Shown: positions 48,284 through 56,361 of the stretch, one piece after another
How positions within the stretch are numbered: the first letter of the stretch is position 1
How the letters are laid out: each line of letters starts with the position of its first letter
Assembly (NCBI GenBank): GCA_049323895.1
Contig: JBMOKT010000039.1
Coordinates: forward strand, 1-64,000
Length of the DNA stretch: 64,000 nucleotides
Origin: JBMOKT01 sp049323895
GTDB lineage: Bacteria; Bacillota; Peptococcia; Peptococcales; BICA1-8
Direction of reading: 5' to 3'
Notes under the pieces: model-generated
What the model saw: the letters and a program-made list of their open reading frames with translations, nothing else
Told to the model about the DNA's origin: nothing
Database searches by the model: none
Program-made: the position numbers and the translations under genes

Positions 48284-50079
48284 TGGAAGGTATTAGAGGG
48301 CAGTTATTAAGGGTTGATTTAACCAATAAAACTGCAAAAGCAGAAGAAGTTCCAGCTCATCTTTTTAAAGACTATATCGGTGGTCGTGGTCTATCGGCCT
48401 ATTATTTAACAAGAGAAGTTGACCCTAAATGTGATCCATTAGGTACTAACAATAAACTAATATTCTTTAATGGTCCCTTTAGCGGCACTATGGTACCAGG
48501 CAATAATAAAATAAACGTAGCATTTAAGTCACCACTGACCAATACTTATTCTTATTCCTTATGTGGTGGACATTTTGGACCAGAATTAAAATTTGCTGGT
48601 TATGATGGCTTAATCATCGAAGGTCAAGCAGAAGAACCAGTATATCTATCAATTGATAATGATAAAGTAGAAATTAAATCTGCAGAAAAAGTATGGGGAA
48701 AAAATATTGCTGATACTGATTATTCAATAAAGGAAGAACTAGGTGGTGATGAGACCATCCATGTTGCTTGTATCGGACCAGCTGGAGAAAATCTTGTAAA
48801 TATAGCTTGTATAACTAGTGATGTCTTCCGTGAATTTGGACGTGGTGGCTGTGGAGCTGTTATGGGTTCCAAAAATCTAAAAGCTATTGCCGTAAGAGGT
48901 TCTAAAGATGTGACAGTAGCTGATCCAGAAGGTTTAATGGAGCTAGTAAGTAGACTTTATCCTATCTATAAAAATCATCCCAAGGCCCAAATTCGTAGAA
49001 TTGAAGGTACTAATGAACTAGTCGATGATATTAATAATGCTGGTTTTATGTGTACGAAAAACTTTAGTGAAGGTACCAGCGAAGTAAATAGAGAATTTGA
49101 AGGACCAATTTTTAGAGATAAAGTAGTATATAATGATGCTTCATGCTATGGATGTCCAATTGCATGTAGTAAAAACTGTGCAATAGTTTCAACGAAGTAT
49201 GGTGATGTAAAGCTTGAAGGACCAGAATTTGAAACTCTAGGTTTATTAGGAACTAACTGTGGATTAACAAATTGGGAAGATGTTTTATATGTCTCAGCAG
49301 TTTGTGATGCCTTAGGCTTAGACTCAATTTCAGTTGGAGGTTGTGTCTCTTTAGCTATGGAATGCTTTGAAAAGGGAATTCTTACTTTAGAAGATACTGA
49401 TGGTATTGAGCTTAAGTTCGGAAACGCTGATGCAGAAGCTAATTTATTAGAAATGATTGCCCACAAAAAAGGTATTGGTGCTGATTTAGCTCAAGGTCCA
49501 GCCTATGCAGCAGAGAAATGGGGAGCACCGGAATTAGCTATCCATTCAAAAGGTATGACTTTTGCTGCTTATGATCCTAGAGGAGCAAAAGGTATGGCCT
49601 TAACTTATGCTACATCACCTAAAGGTGCTCACCATATGGTAGCTCCAGTATTTGGCGGTGAAATAGCTGCAGGCAACAGGTTTGAAGAAGCTGGTAAAGA
49701 AAATTTAGTAAGAAATACTCAGCTCAACTTTGTAACTATCGACTCCATGGGCATATGTTCTACTTGCCAAACTGGTTTTGGTAGACTAGACCAGCTTAAA
49801 GCTTTCAAACTTGTAACAGGCTATGAAATGACTGAAGAGAAATTACTTTTTAATGCAGAAAAGATTTTTAATATGGAAAAAATTTATAATGTTAAAAATG
49901 GCTTCTCCAGAAAAGATGATACTCTACCTAAGAGATTTACAGAAGAACCAATGCCAGATGGTGAAAGTAAAGGACAAATTGTTGACCTTGAAACATTATT
50001 GAATAATTACTATAAAGCAATGGGTTGGAATAATGATGGCATCCCCACTGCTGAAAAGCTTCGAGAATTGGGGCTATAA
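48283..50079 (+). CDS. Aldehyde:ferredoxin oxidoreductase (tungsten pterin enzyme)
   Basis: A 598-residue enzyme of the AOR family, which oxidises aldehydes to acids, or runs in reverse, with a tungsten bis-pterin and one 4Fe-4S cluster. Visible are the N-terminal RVDLTNKTAKAEEVPAHLFKDYIGGRGLSAYYL, the pterin-binding NNKINVAFKSPLTNTYSYSLCGGHFGPELKFAGYDGLIIEG, the cluster cysteines in CYGCPIACSKNC with the later Cys in DSMGICSTC, and the C-terminal ETLLNNYYKAMGWNNDGIPTAEKLRELGL. Length is typical. The TRAP transporter and the dehydrogenase downstream suggest an aldehyde made from an imported acid. Confidence 0.93.
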   Translation: MEGIRGQLLRVDLTNKTAKAEEVPAHLFKDYIGGRGLSAYYLTREVDPKCDPLGTNNKLIFFNGPFSGTMVPGNNKINVAFKSPLTNTYSYSLCGGHFGPELKFAGYDGLIIEGQAEEPVYLSIDNDKVEIKSAEKVWGKNIADTDYSIKEELGGDETIHVACIGPAGENLVNIACITSDVFREFGRGGCGAVMGSKNLKAIAVRGSKDVTVADPEGLMELVSRLYPIYKNHPKAQIRRIEGTNELVDDINNAGFMCTKNFSEGTSEVNREFEGPIFRDKVVYNDASCYGCPIACSKNCAIVSTKYGDVKLEGPEFETLGLLGTNCGLTNWEDVLYVSAVCDALGLDSISVGGCVSLAMECFEKGILTLEDTDGIELKFGNADAEANLLEMIAHKKGIGADLAQGPAYAAEKWGAPELAIHSKGMTFAAYDPRGAKGMALTYATSPKGAHHMVAPVFGGEIAAGNRFEEAGKENLVRNTQLNFVTIDSMGICSTCQTGFGRLDQLKAFKLVTGYEMTEEKLLFNAEKIFNMEKIYNVKNGFSRKDDTLPKRFTEEPMPDGESKGQIVDLETLLNNYYKAMGWNNDGIPTAEKLRELGL

Positions 50080-50148
50080 AAAACTCGACTAATTCTGAAA
50101 TGTTTGCGATTTTATCTTTTGGTTTGCTAAGAAAAGGAGTGGTAATAA

Positions 50149-51009
50149 ATGAAAATTGGATTTGTTGGTTTAGGACAGATGGGTGGAGGTTTAGCTCGTA
50201 ATTTAATTAGAGCCAATAAAGATGTTTTAGTCTATGATCTAAATCAAGAAGCAATTGAAAAAACATTGAAGGCTGGAACTTCAGGAAAAGCTGCAACAGA
50301 TCTACAAGAATTATCGGCTGTGGATGTTTTGTTTACAAGCTTGCCTCTTCCCAAACATCTTGAGCAAGTTATGTTAGGCGAAGAGGGGTTACTAAGTTTA
50401 ATGAAGTCTGGGGCTACATATATTGATGTCAGCACGATTGACCCTAAAACAGCAAGAAAACTTTCTGATGCGGCAGAAGAAAAAAACATTAATTTCTTAC
50501 AATGCCCGTTAGGATTAACCCCTGCTCATGCCGAAGAAGGAACACTTCCTATTTATGTAGGCGGTAAGAAAGCAGTATATGAGAAAATGAAAGATATTTT
50601 GGGTATTATCGGTGGCAATGTTATATATATGGGAGAAGTTGAGGCATCTGCAGCATTTAAAATAATTAGCAACTTGATTGGTATGACTAATTTAGCAGTT
50701 TTATCCGAAGGAATGAGAATAGGGGAAAAGGCAGGAATTGATAAACAACTTCTGATAGAACTGTTACTTGAGACAGGTGCAAGTAGTTTCCAAATGAAAG
50801 TGCGTGGACCTAGAATTGCAAATAATGATTTTGAGAATAAGTTCGGACTAGATTTGGCATTAAAAGATATAAGACTTGGTATGGAAATGGCTCACCAATG
50901 GGATAATATTCCCAAAACCATGGAAGTGGCCTTTGAATATTATAAAAATGCTAGTGAAAATGGTTATGGGAAAGAAGATTGTAATGCAGTATATAAAATA
51001 ATTAAATAA
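50149..51009 (+). CDS. 3-hydroxyisobutyrate dehydrogenase-family oxidoreductase
   Basis: A 286-residue NAD(P)-dependent beta-hydroxyacid dehydrogenase. Rossmann motif GFVGLGQMGGGLARNL at residues 3-18, then DVSTIDP, and catalytic Lys in the AAFKIISNLIG helix. The usual substrate motif DAPVSGG is changed to QCPLGLTPAHAEEGTLP, so the substrate probably differs from 3-hydroxyisobutyrate or tartronate semialdehyde. It closes the TRAP-IclR-ferredoxin-AOR cluster and may interconvert a hydroxyacid and the semialdehyde used by the AOR. AAGGAGTGG precedes the ATG. Confidence 0.88.
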   Translation: MKIGFVGLGQMGGGLARNLIRANKDVLVYDLNQEAIEKTLKAGTSGKAATDLQELSAVDVLFTSLPLPKHLEQVMLGEEGLLSLMKSGATYIDVSTIDPKTARKLSDAAEEKNINFLQCPLGLTPAHAEEGTLPIYVGGKKAVYEKMKDILGIIGGNVIYMGEVEASAAFKIISNLIGMTNLAVLSEGMRIGEKAGIDKQLLIELLLETGASSFQMKVRGPRIANNDFENKFGLDLALKDIRLGMEMAHQWDNIPKTMEVAFEYYKNASENGYGKEDCNAVYKIIK

Positions 51010-51034
51010 GTCTTCATATCCTCCTCTTTTATAA

Positions 51035-51068
51035 ACCCACAAGCTGTTATTTGTCTTGTGGGTTTTTT
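51035..51068 (+). terminator. Terminator of the organic-acid cluster
   Basis: ACCCACAAG / CTTGTGGGT with an 11-nt loop and a run of six T. Confidence 0.9.
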
Positions 51069-51070
51069 AA

Positions 51071-51113
51071 GCTTCCGCAGTCGCCAAAGGCTCGGCGCAA
51101 GCCGTGTTTTCTA
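51071..51113. repeat. 45-bp dispersed repeat, copy 2
   Basis: Same sequence as 10378-10422 apart from one missing A in the central A-run. It lies directly behind a terminator and before the P-loop ATPase gene. Confidence 0.85.
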
Positions 51114-51184
51114 ATAAGTTTTTATTCTTTTTTGCCGTCTTTTCACATATATCTTTAATGCAAAGATATATGAGGAGGGATAGT

Positions 51185-52291
51185 GTGAGCGGTAAGTTGA
51201 GAGAATTTTATCCGGGAGGTAACACTTCCTACGGCTTTTATTCCTTTTATGATTTCATTATTGATAAGGATGCAACTAGAATCTTTTGTATTAAAGGGGG
51301 TCCTGGAGTAGGTAAGTCCACCTTTATGAAGGCCATAGGCCAACAAATGCTGGAAAAGGGCTTTGATGTGGAGTTCCATAACTGCTCATCGGATAACAGT
51401 TCTATTGACGGCGTGGTTATTCCCGCTTTAAGAATAGCCCTAATAGATGGCACCGCACCCCACATAGTTGATCCTAAAAATCCTGGTGCTGTTGATGAGA
51501 TTATCCATCTTGGCGACTACTGGAACGAAAAAGGGCTTAGACAAAATAAAGCTGAAGTTATGGATAGCAACGCCAGGGTAGGGAGGCTTTTCAAAATTGC
51601 TTATAGCAGCTTAAAAGAAGCAAAGGTAATCCATGATGAATGGGAGAGCTATATCACAGAAAGCATGGATTTTGCTCCCGTCAACAAAATTACCCGTTAT
51701 GTTTTCAATGAGGTCTTTGCAGAGGTAGAACCTAATTTTAGCAGGGTAGCTAAATCACGGCATCTCTTTGGAAGCGCAATTACACCCCAGGGAGCAGTTA
51801 ATAAATTAGACAGTATTCTTATTGATGTGGAAAGTGTTTATGTTTTAAGGGGGGAACCTGGTACTGGAAAATCAACTTTCATCAAAAAAATGCATGACAG
51901 GGCGTATGAAATGGGAATCAATACCGAGGTGTACCATTGCCCACTTGACCCCGAAAAGATTGACTTTTTGGTTATCCCTAAATTAAAGGCGGCATTTATC
52001 AATGGAACGGAACCCTTAAAAGTGGATTTGGGAAGGTTTACCACTACGGAAATTGATTTTGACCAATTTCTCAATGCAGATGTTCTAGATAAATATGAGA
52101 GGGAAATAGACTACTGTAAAGAACGTTTCTGGGAAGCCTATAACAGAGCTATCTTTTATATCAGTGAAGCTAAAAGGGTTCATGACGAAATGGAAGAATA
52201 TTATATACCAAATATGGATTTTGCAGCTATTAATGATAAAAGGGATGAAATCTTCCAAAGAATATTGGAGTATGCAGAAGAGTTGGCTTAA
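51185..52291 (+). CDS. ATPase with two P-loop domains (PRK06851-like)
   Basis: A 368-residue soluble protein made of two similar halves. Each half has a Walker A (GGPGVGKST near residue 40; GEPGTGKST near residue 225), an HxCxxDxxxxDxxVIP-type strand and an ALIDG/AFINGT segment. Family members are annotated only as nucleotide kinase or ATPase-like and occur in many spore formers; the function is unknown. The frame is open to 51104, but the GTG at 51185 has GAGGAGGG 5 nt upstream. A bidirectional terminator follows. Confidence 0.85.
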   Translation: MSGKLREFYPGGNTSYGFYSFYDFIIDKDATRIFCIKGGPGVGKSTFMKAIGQQMLEKGFDVEFHNCSSDNSSIDGVVIPALRIALIDGTAPHIVDPKNPGAVDEIIHLGDYWNEKGLRQNKAEVMDSNARVGRLFKIAYSSLKEAKVIHDEWESYITESMDFAPVNKITRYVFNEVFAEVEPNFSRVAKSRHLFGSAITPQGAVNKLDSILIDVESVYVLRGEPGTGKSTFIKKMHDRAYEMGINTEVYHCPLDPEKIDFLVIPKLKAAFINGTEPLKVDLGRFTTTEIDFDQFLNADVLDKYEREIDYCKERFWEAYNRAIFYISEAKRVHDEMEEYYIPNMDFAAINDKRDEIFQRILEYAEELA

Positions 52292-52343
52292 ATAACAATG
52301 AACTACAATTGTCTACCTGACAGTTAGCATATCCAATAAAATA

Positions 52344-52388
52344 AAGCCTCCCACGTATCAAAACTGACCTTGGGAGGCTTATTTTTTT
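52344..52388. terminator. Bidirectional terminator
   Basis: AAGCCTCCCA / TGGGAGGCTT, 10 bp with a 17-nt loop, A-rich on the left and T-run on the right, between the converging ATPase and glnB genes. Confidence 0.9.
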
Positions 52389-52729
52389 TAACTTAAAGCT
52401 TCAGGACCCCGTTCATCAGTTCTGATCCTTACGGCACCAATCACATCAAATATAAAAATTTTGCCATCGCCAACTTGACCTGTTTTCGCTGCCGAGGTAA
52501 TAACATTGATAACTTCTTCCAGTATATCACTTTTAACAACTACCTCCAGCTTAATTTTTGGAAGAAGATTTATACTTAATTCCTGACCGCGGTACACTCC
52601 GGTATGACCTTTTTGCAATCCGCAGCCAATAACCTGTGTTATTGTTAAACCATTTACACCAAATTCATCTAAAGCATTTTTAACTTCTTCCAGTTTATTA
52701 GGGCGAATAATGGCTTCAATTTTTTTCAT
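52388..52729 (-). CDS. glnB: P-II nitrogen regulatory protein
   Basis: A 113-residue trimeric signal protein that senses 2-oxoglutarate and ATP/ADP and closes the ammonium channel. Visible are KKIEAIIRPNKLEEVKNAL, the T-loop GLQKGHTGVYRGQEL, TGQVGDGKIFIFDV and AVRIRTDERG. Within the T-loop the Tyr46 equivalent is kept, but the Tyr51 position, uridylylated in enteric bacteria, is Leu, so control is probably by ligand only. It lies 13 bp behind amt in the same operon, which suggests a GlnK-like role. Confidence 0.93.
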   Translation of the reverse strand: MKKIEAIIRPNKLEEVKNALDEFGVNGLTITQVIGCGLQKGHTGVYRGQELSINLLPKIKLEVVVKSDILEEVINVITSAAKTGQVGDGKIFIFDVIGAVRIRTDERGPEALS

Positions 52730-52742
52730 TTCTACTACCCCC

Positions 52743-54143
52743 TTAATTACTTTCCGCAGGATTGGGAATAATTATTTTCCCTTTTGTTGGGACAGTAGTG
52801 GATAACGGAAGATTATCAGCGGTAACTATTGCTGCATTATTTGAGAAAAATTCACCATAAGCAGCCATTCCGTGCTCCCCTAAATCCAAGCCCTCGATTT
52901 CTTCTTCTGCACTTACTCTCAGACCAATTAATGCACTAATAATTTTAACTGTGATAAAGCTTACGCTAACTGTCCAGAGAAAAACTGATCCTACACCGGT
53001 TGCCTGAACAGCTAATAATGAAAACCCTCCGCCATAAAGCAGACCGCCGTCAACAGCAAATATTCCAATTAGTAAAGTTCCCAAAGCACCACATACTCCG
53101 TGAACGGAAATAGCACCTACAGGGTCATCAATTTTGGCTATATTATCAAAGAAGGTTACTGCAACAACAAGTACAACACCTGCGATAGAACCAATTGCTA
53201 TGGCCCCTAAAGGAGAAACCACAAGAGCGCCTGCTGTTATTGCTACCAGCCCAGCCAATGCTCCGTTCAGGGTAAAGGTAATATCAGGTTTTCCATATTT
53301 TGCCCAAGAATAAAGCATGGAGCTAATAGTACCGCTGGCGGCTGCCAGGATGGTAGTTGATGCTATAAGAGTAATATCCCCATAAGCATTACCGGAGAGT
53401 GTACTGCCAGGGTTAAAGCCGAACCAGCCAAACCAAAGGATTAAAACACCTAAAGCTCCGAAGGGGATGCTGTGACCTGGGATGGCATTTACTTTTCCGT
53501 CTTTGTCATACTTGCCGATTCGACTCCCTAAGAGATATGCTGTCACTAGAGCAGACCAGCCGCCGACGCTGTGTACAACAGTAGAACCTGCTAAGTCGAT
53601 AAATCCTCTTTCAACCAGCCAGCCTCCGCCCCAAATCCAATGTCCAACCACAGGGTAAGTAATACTGGTAATTACTACTGCAATTATTAGGTATGCTGTA
53701 AATTTAATACGTTCCGCCACGGCACCGGAAACTATTGTGGCTGCTGTAGCGGCAAACACTGCCTGAAAAAACCAAAATCCTAGTGTAGGGATACCAAAAT
53801 CAAAGTCACCAAAGCCTTTAACTAAAAATCCACTAGTACCTATAAGACCTGCTGCATCAGTTCCAAACATTAAGGCAAATCCAATAACAAAGAAAGTGAT
53901 TACGCCAAGAGCAATGGTCAAAAAGTTTTTCATAAGAATATTTATTGTGTTTTTTGAACGGGTAAAGCCAATTTCTACCAGGGAGAAGCCTGCATGCATA
54001 AAAAATACCAGAAAGCCTGCCAGCATAATCCAAATGGTATCGATTGCAATTGTGACTTCCTCAAAAGTTTCTGCTGCAAAGGCAGGAACCACCATTACCA
54101 TAAACAAAAAGCAAAGACCAACGGTGAATAACAATTTTTTCAT
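52743..54143 (-). CDS. amt: Ammonium transporter
   Basis: A 466-residue Amt/Mep channel. A cleaved signal-like leader (MKKLLFTVGLCFLFMVMVVPAFA) precedes eleven helices with the family motifs AGFSLVEIGFTRSKNT, GFWFFQAVFAATAATIVSGAVAERIKF, DLAGSTVVHSVGGWSAL with the pore His, and PVGAISVHGVCGALGTLLIG with the second His. An in-frame extension to 54242 would translate the leader terminator; AAAAGGAGTG before the ATG at 54143 settles the start. Its leader carries an ANTAR-type terminator, so expression should need the antiterminator encoded upstream. Confidence 0.94.
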   Translation of the reverse strand: MKKLLFTVGLCFLFMVMVVPAFAAETFEEVTIAIDTIWIMLAGFLVFFMHAGFSLVEIGFTRSKNTINILMKNFLTIALGVITFFVIGFALMFGTDAAGLIGTSGFLVKGFGDFDFGIPTLGFWFFQAVFAATAATIVSGAVAERIKFTAYLIIAVVITSITYPVVGHWIWGGGWLVERGFIDLAGSTVVHSVGGWSALVTAYLLGSRIGKYDKDGKVNAIPGHSIPFGALGVLILWFGWFGFNPGSTLSGNAYGDITLIASTTILAAASGTISSMLYSWAKYGKPDITFTLNGALAGLVAITAGALVVSPLGAIAIGSIAGVVLVVAVTFFDNIAKIDDPVGAISVHGVCGALGTLLIGIFAVDGGLLYGGGFSLLAVQATGVGSVFLWTVSVSFITVKIISALIGLRVSAEEEIEGLDLGEHGMAAYGEFFSNNAAIVTADNLPLSTTVPTKGKIIIPNPAESN

Positions 54144-54183
54144 TTTAAACACTCCTTTTATCTTGAAATTTTTTTTAATATAT

Positions 54184-54240
54184 AAAAAAAACGCCCATAA
54201 TCCTGTTCCAAAGGGAACAGAACTAGGGACGTCATTGCCC
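54184..54240 (-). promoter_or_regulatory. ANTAR-type leader of the amt-glnB operon: hexaloop hairpin and terminator
   Basis: On the minus strand a GGGC / GTCC hairpin with hexaloop AATGAC (A at loop position 1, G at 4) overlaps the 5' arm of a long terminator stem (ACGTCCCTA...TATGGGCGT with an inner CTGTTCC / GGAACAG) that ends in eight T. This matches the two-state arrangement of ANTAR antitermination. A partner first hairpin is less clear: AAAAAC / GTTTTT with an 8-nt loop just upstream. Confidence 0.75.
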
Positions 54241-54258
54241 AAAAACGTTATGCTGTTT

Positions 54259-54840
54259 TTAGAAGCTATAATGGTTTATTACCTTCTGCGCTATTGTTTT
54301 AATAGGAATTCCTGTCTCCATGCTCTTCCGTTGTAAAAAACGGTGGGCTTCAGGCTCACTCATTCCTTTTCTTGCCATGAGGAGTTCCTTAGCCTGGGTA
54401 AGTTTCTTTTTTTCTGCCAGTGTTTCATTAAGCTTTATAATCCTTTGCTCCAGTTCGCATATTTTTTTATAGCTGGCGATGGTAGTAGTAAGAGCTATCC
54501 TAAATTGCTCTTCGGTAAAGGGTATTGTTAGATAAGTTGAAGCATAAGCTTCTTTACTTATAATATCCTCAATGGTTTGGCGATAAATAACTTGGGATAC
54601 GAGAAAGATTACAGGTGCAATTTTTTCTCTTGTTATAAATTTGCTTATCTGTATACCATTTGGTCCAAATGACCCTGGCTCAAAAATTATTAATTGGGGT
54701 GATTGCATTCTTGCCAGTCGTAATAGGCTATCTGCGTCCTTGGCTTCTTGGACTGTAGTTAATCCCATATGATTTAGGCAGCTTTTTATCTGTTTCGCCA
54801 AGTCTTTGCCCTGAACTCCTAGTACTATTGATGTTCCCAT
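54259..54840 (-). CDS. ANTAR-domain antitermination regulator with a degenerate receiver
   Basis: A 193-residue regulator. Residues 1-120 have the receiver fold, but key residues are lost: the phospho-acceptor region LIIFEPGSFG has Glu in place of Asp, and the usual Lys-Pro is Ile-Pro. A coil follows, then the ANTAR three-helix RNA-binding domain (AKELLMARKGMSEPEAHRFLQRKSMETGIPIKTIAQKVI). ANTAR proteins bind paired hexaloop hairpins and prevent termination. Both its own leader and the amt leader carry such structures, so it should control nitrogen uptake and itself. GTG at 54855 is an alternative start; AAGGTGAG fits the ATG at 54840. Confidence 0.88.
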   Translation of the reverse strand: MGTSIVLGVQGKDLAKQIKSCLNHMGLTTVQEAKDADSLLRLARMQSPQLIIFEPGSFGPNGIQISKFITREKIAPVIFLVSQVIYRQTIEDIISKEAYASTYLTIPFTEEQFRIALTTTIASYKKICELEQRIIKLNETLAEKKKLTQAKELLMARKGMSEPEAHRFLQRKSMETGIPIKTIAQKVINHYSF

Positions 54841-54863
54841 TGGACATAAGCTCACCTTCTTAA

Positions 54864-54946
54864 AAAAATAAAACGCCCTAGAAAAGGTAACAACACCTTT
54901 TACTAGGACGTCTTTGTCCTGAGGTTAATATTGTGCGCCATTGCAC
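54864..54946 (-). promoter_or_regulatory. ANTAR-type leader of the regulator gene: two hexaloop hairpins and terminator
   Basis: Minus strand, 5' to 3': hairpin P1 GTGC-AATGGC-GCAC (54933-54946), 12-nt linker, hairpin P2 AGGAC-AAAGAC-GTCCT (54905-54920), then a terminator whose 5' arm (ACGTCCTAGTAAAAGGT) includes the 3' strand of P2 and whose 3' arm runs to a T-rich tail. Both loops are six nucleotides with A at position 1 and G at position 4, the known ANTAR recognition pattern. Confidence 0.85.
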
Positions 54947-54959
54947 TAAATTTATAATC

Positions 54960-54988
54960 ATTTTATGTTAGCACCTCCTTATTGTCAA
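54960..54988 (-). promoter_or_regulatory. Promoter of the ANTAR regulator-amt-glnB operon
   Basis: On the minus strand TTGACA (54983-54988), 17 bp, TAAAAT (54960-54965), just upstream of the leader hairpins. Confidence 0.75.
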
Positions 54989-55089
54989 TAAGGATATAAA
55001 ATGTATACATTATATTTGAAATTAAAAAACAGTATTTATTTTAAAAAAAAGGTGATACTAAATTTGAAAAGATATAGGGAGGTTAGATA

Positions 55090-55227
55090 ATGGAACAAAA
55101 AAATAAATTAAACCAGGTGCCACTAGGTAATGTAAATGAGCAGGAACTGCAGCAAATAAAAAGCCTGGAAGAAAAACTGGATGACAAATATTATTTAATT
55201 GCTTTTGATAAAGGCAAGTTTAACTAA
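55090..55227 (+). CDS. Small conserved-looking protein of 45 residues
   Basis: A 45-residue acidic helical peptide, ELQQIKSLEEKLDDKYYLIAFDKG in its second half. Short proteins ending in LEEKL..KYYLIAF are known to me from related clostridia but have no assigned function. AGGGAGGT stands 7 nt before the ATG, and a clear terminator follows 5 bp after the stop, which supports a real gene. Confidence 0.65.
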   Translation: MEQKNKLNQVPLGNVNEQELQQIKSLEEKLDDKYYLIAFDKGKFN

Positions 55228-55232
55228 TGTAC

Positions 55233-55256
55233 AGCCCCATCACCAGGGGCTTTTTT
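55233..55256 (+). terminator. Terminator after the 45-residue gene
   Basis: AGCCCC / GGGGCT with a 7-nt loop and six T. Confidence 0.9.
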
Positions 55257-55270
55257 CATTAAAAAATACT

Positions 55271-55350
55271 GGTCGATAGCTAATAGCTAATGGCTAATGG
55301 TACATAAAAAAAACTATTGGCTATTGACTATAGACCATTGACCATAAATG
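55271..55350. repeat. Slipped short repeats of the GGCTAATGG / ACCATTGACC type
   Basis: TAGCTAA units repeated three times with small changes, then ATTGGCTATTGACTATAGACCATTGACC. The last part is related to the repeat at 61659-61696. Next to it AAATGAG-CATA-GCTCATTT forms a palindrome. Confidence 0.6.
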
Positions 55351-55463
55351 AGCATAGCTCATTTATAAAAAACAGGCATATATTTCCTCTAAAGTCATAT
55401 ATTTTTACAAAGAAAAGGGTTATGCGAGGCAAGCCTTAATATAGAGGGGATGGAGGGGGAAAA

Positions 55464-56177
55464 ATGCCTGAACTCTGGAAACCAAGAAAAAGGAATTACC
55501 TGGGTAATAATAATGCCCATTACTATAGGGGTAAGGTTAAAAAGGAGATGCGTCCTTTAAAAAGTAAGCTTTTTATTCAAAGCGCATCTGTTTTTCTTAT
55601 GTTTATTTTTATCTGGGTTGTTTTCCAATTTAATGGACCGGTATTTGTAGGAATGCAGGATGCAATCAGAGTCTGGTTTACGGAGGATACCGATTTAACT
55701 CCGGTTGTAAATGTCATCAAAAATGTAGGTTTGTTCGGAGATTCTTTTGAGCGAGCTGGTTATGAGGTTGTTTCCCAGAACTTGCAACAAAAGGCGCTAG
55801 AGCCAATGACTATACCTGTTTCGGGTACAGTTATCAAGCCATATGGTTGGACAATGGTGGAAGGTCAATCCAAGTTCCATAACGGAATTGAAATTGAAGC
55901 CCTTCAAGGAACCACTGTTAAAGCAGCTTATGAAGGGACAGTACTTGAAATAAAAGAGGATAGCAAGCTGGGCAGGGTCATTACCATTTCCCATAAAGAA
56001 GGCTTAACTACTACCTATGGGTACTGTGGCGAAATTTTAATAAAAACAGATCAAAAGGTTATCCAGGGGCAAGTCATCGCCAGAGTTGGTGAAAGCGATA
56101 AACTTTATTTTGAAGCCAATCGCCTGGGAGAACCTTTAAATCCAATGGAGCTCTTGGGAAACCCAAAGGATATTTAG
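55464..56177 (+). CDS. SpoIVFA-like protein (M23 fold without zinc ligands)
   Basis: A 237-residue protein: basic N-terminus, one membrane helix (about residues 36-54), linker, and a LytM/M23 peptidase-like domain. The zinc ligands of active LytM enzymes are missing: HxGID is HNGIEI, the HxH site is replaced (TTYGYCG), and LHFE is LYFE. This is the state of SpoIVFA, which holds the intramembrane protease SpoIVFB inactive in the forespore outer membrane. The location upstream of rplU-prp-rpmA-spo0B-obg is that of spoIVFA in Bacillus. No spoIVFB gene follows. Confidence 0.78.
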   Translation: MPELWKPRKRNYLGNNNAHYYRGKVKKEMRPLKSKLFIQSASVFLMFIFIWVVFQFNGPVFVGMQDAIRVWFTEDTDLTPVVNVIKNVGLFGDSFERAGYEVVSQNLQQKALEPMTIPVSGTVIKPYGWTMVEGQSKFHNGIEIEALQGTTVKAAYEGTVLEIKEDSKLGRVITISHKEGLTTTYGYCGEILIKTDQKVIQGQVIARVGESDKLYFEANRLGEPLNPMELLGNPKDI

Positions 56178-56206
56178 AAAAGAATCAAAGGAATAGATTA
56201 TACCAG

Positions 56207-56239
56207 GTGCATAGCAAAAAATTGCTAAGCACTTTTTTT
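56207..56239 (+). terminator. Terminator after the SpoIVFA-like gene
   Basis: GTGC-AT-AGCAA / TTGCT-AA-GCAC stem with a small loop and seven T. Confidence 0.85.
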
Positions 56240-56361
56240 ATACATAAAAATTATATGGTAAAATATAGAGGGTGATGAGAGTTAGGGATGTAGTTTGCGT
56301 TTTGGGCTATTTCCGAGTACTATAATTCTAAGTGTAATTTAACAAAGAAAGGAAAATATTA

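Noticed and set aside
54144..54242. N-terminal extension of the ammonium transporter
   Set aside because: Translation would run through the ANTAR terminator; the signal-like leader starts at the ATG at 54143 with AAAAGGAGTG.
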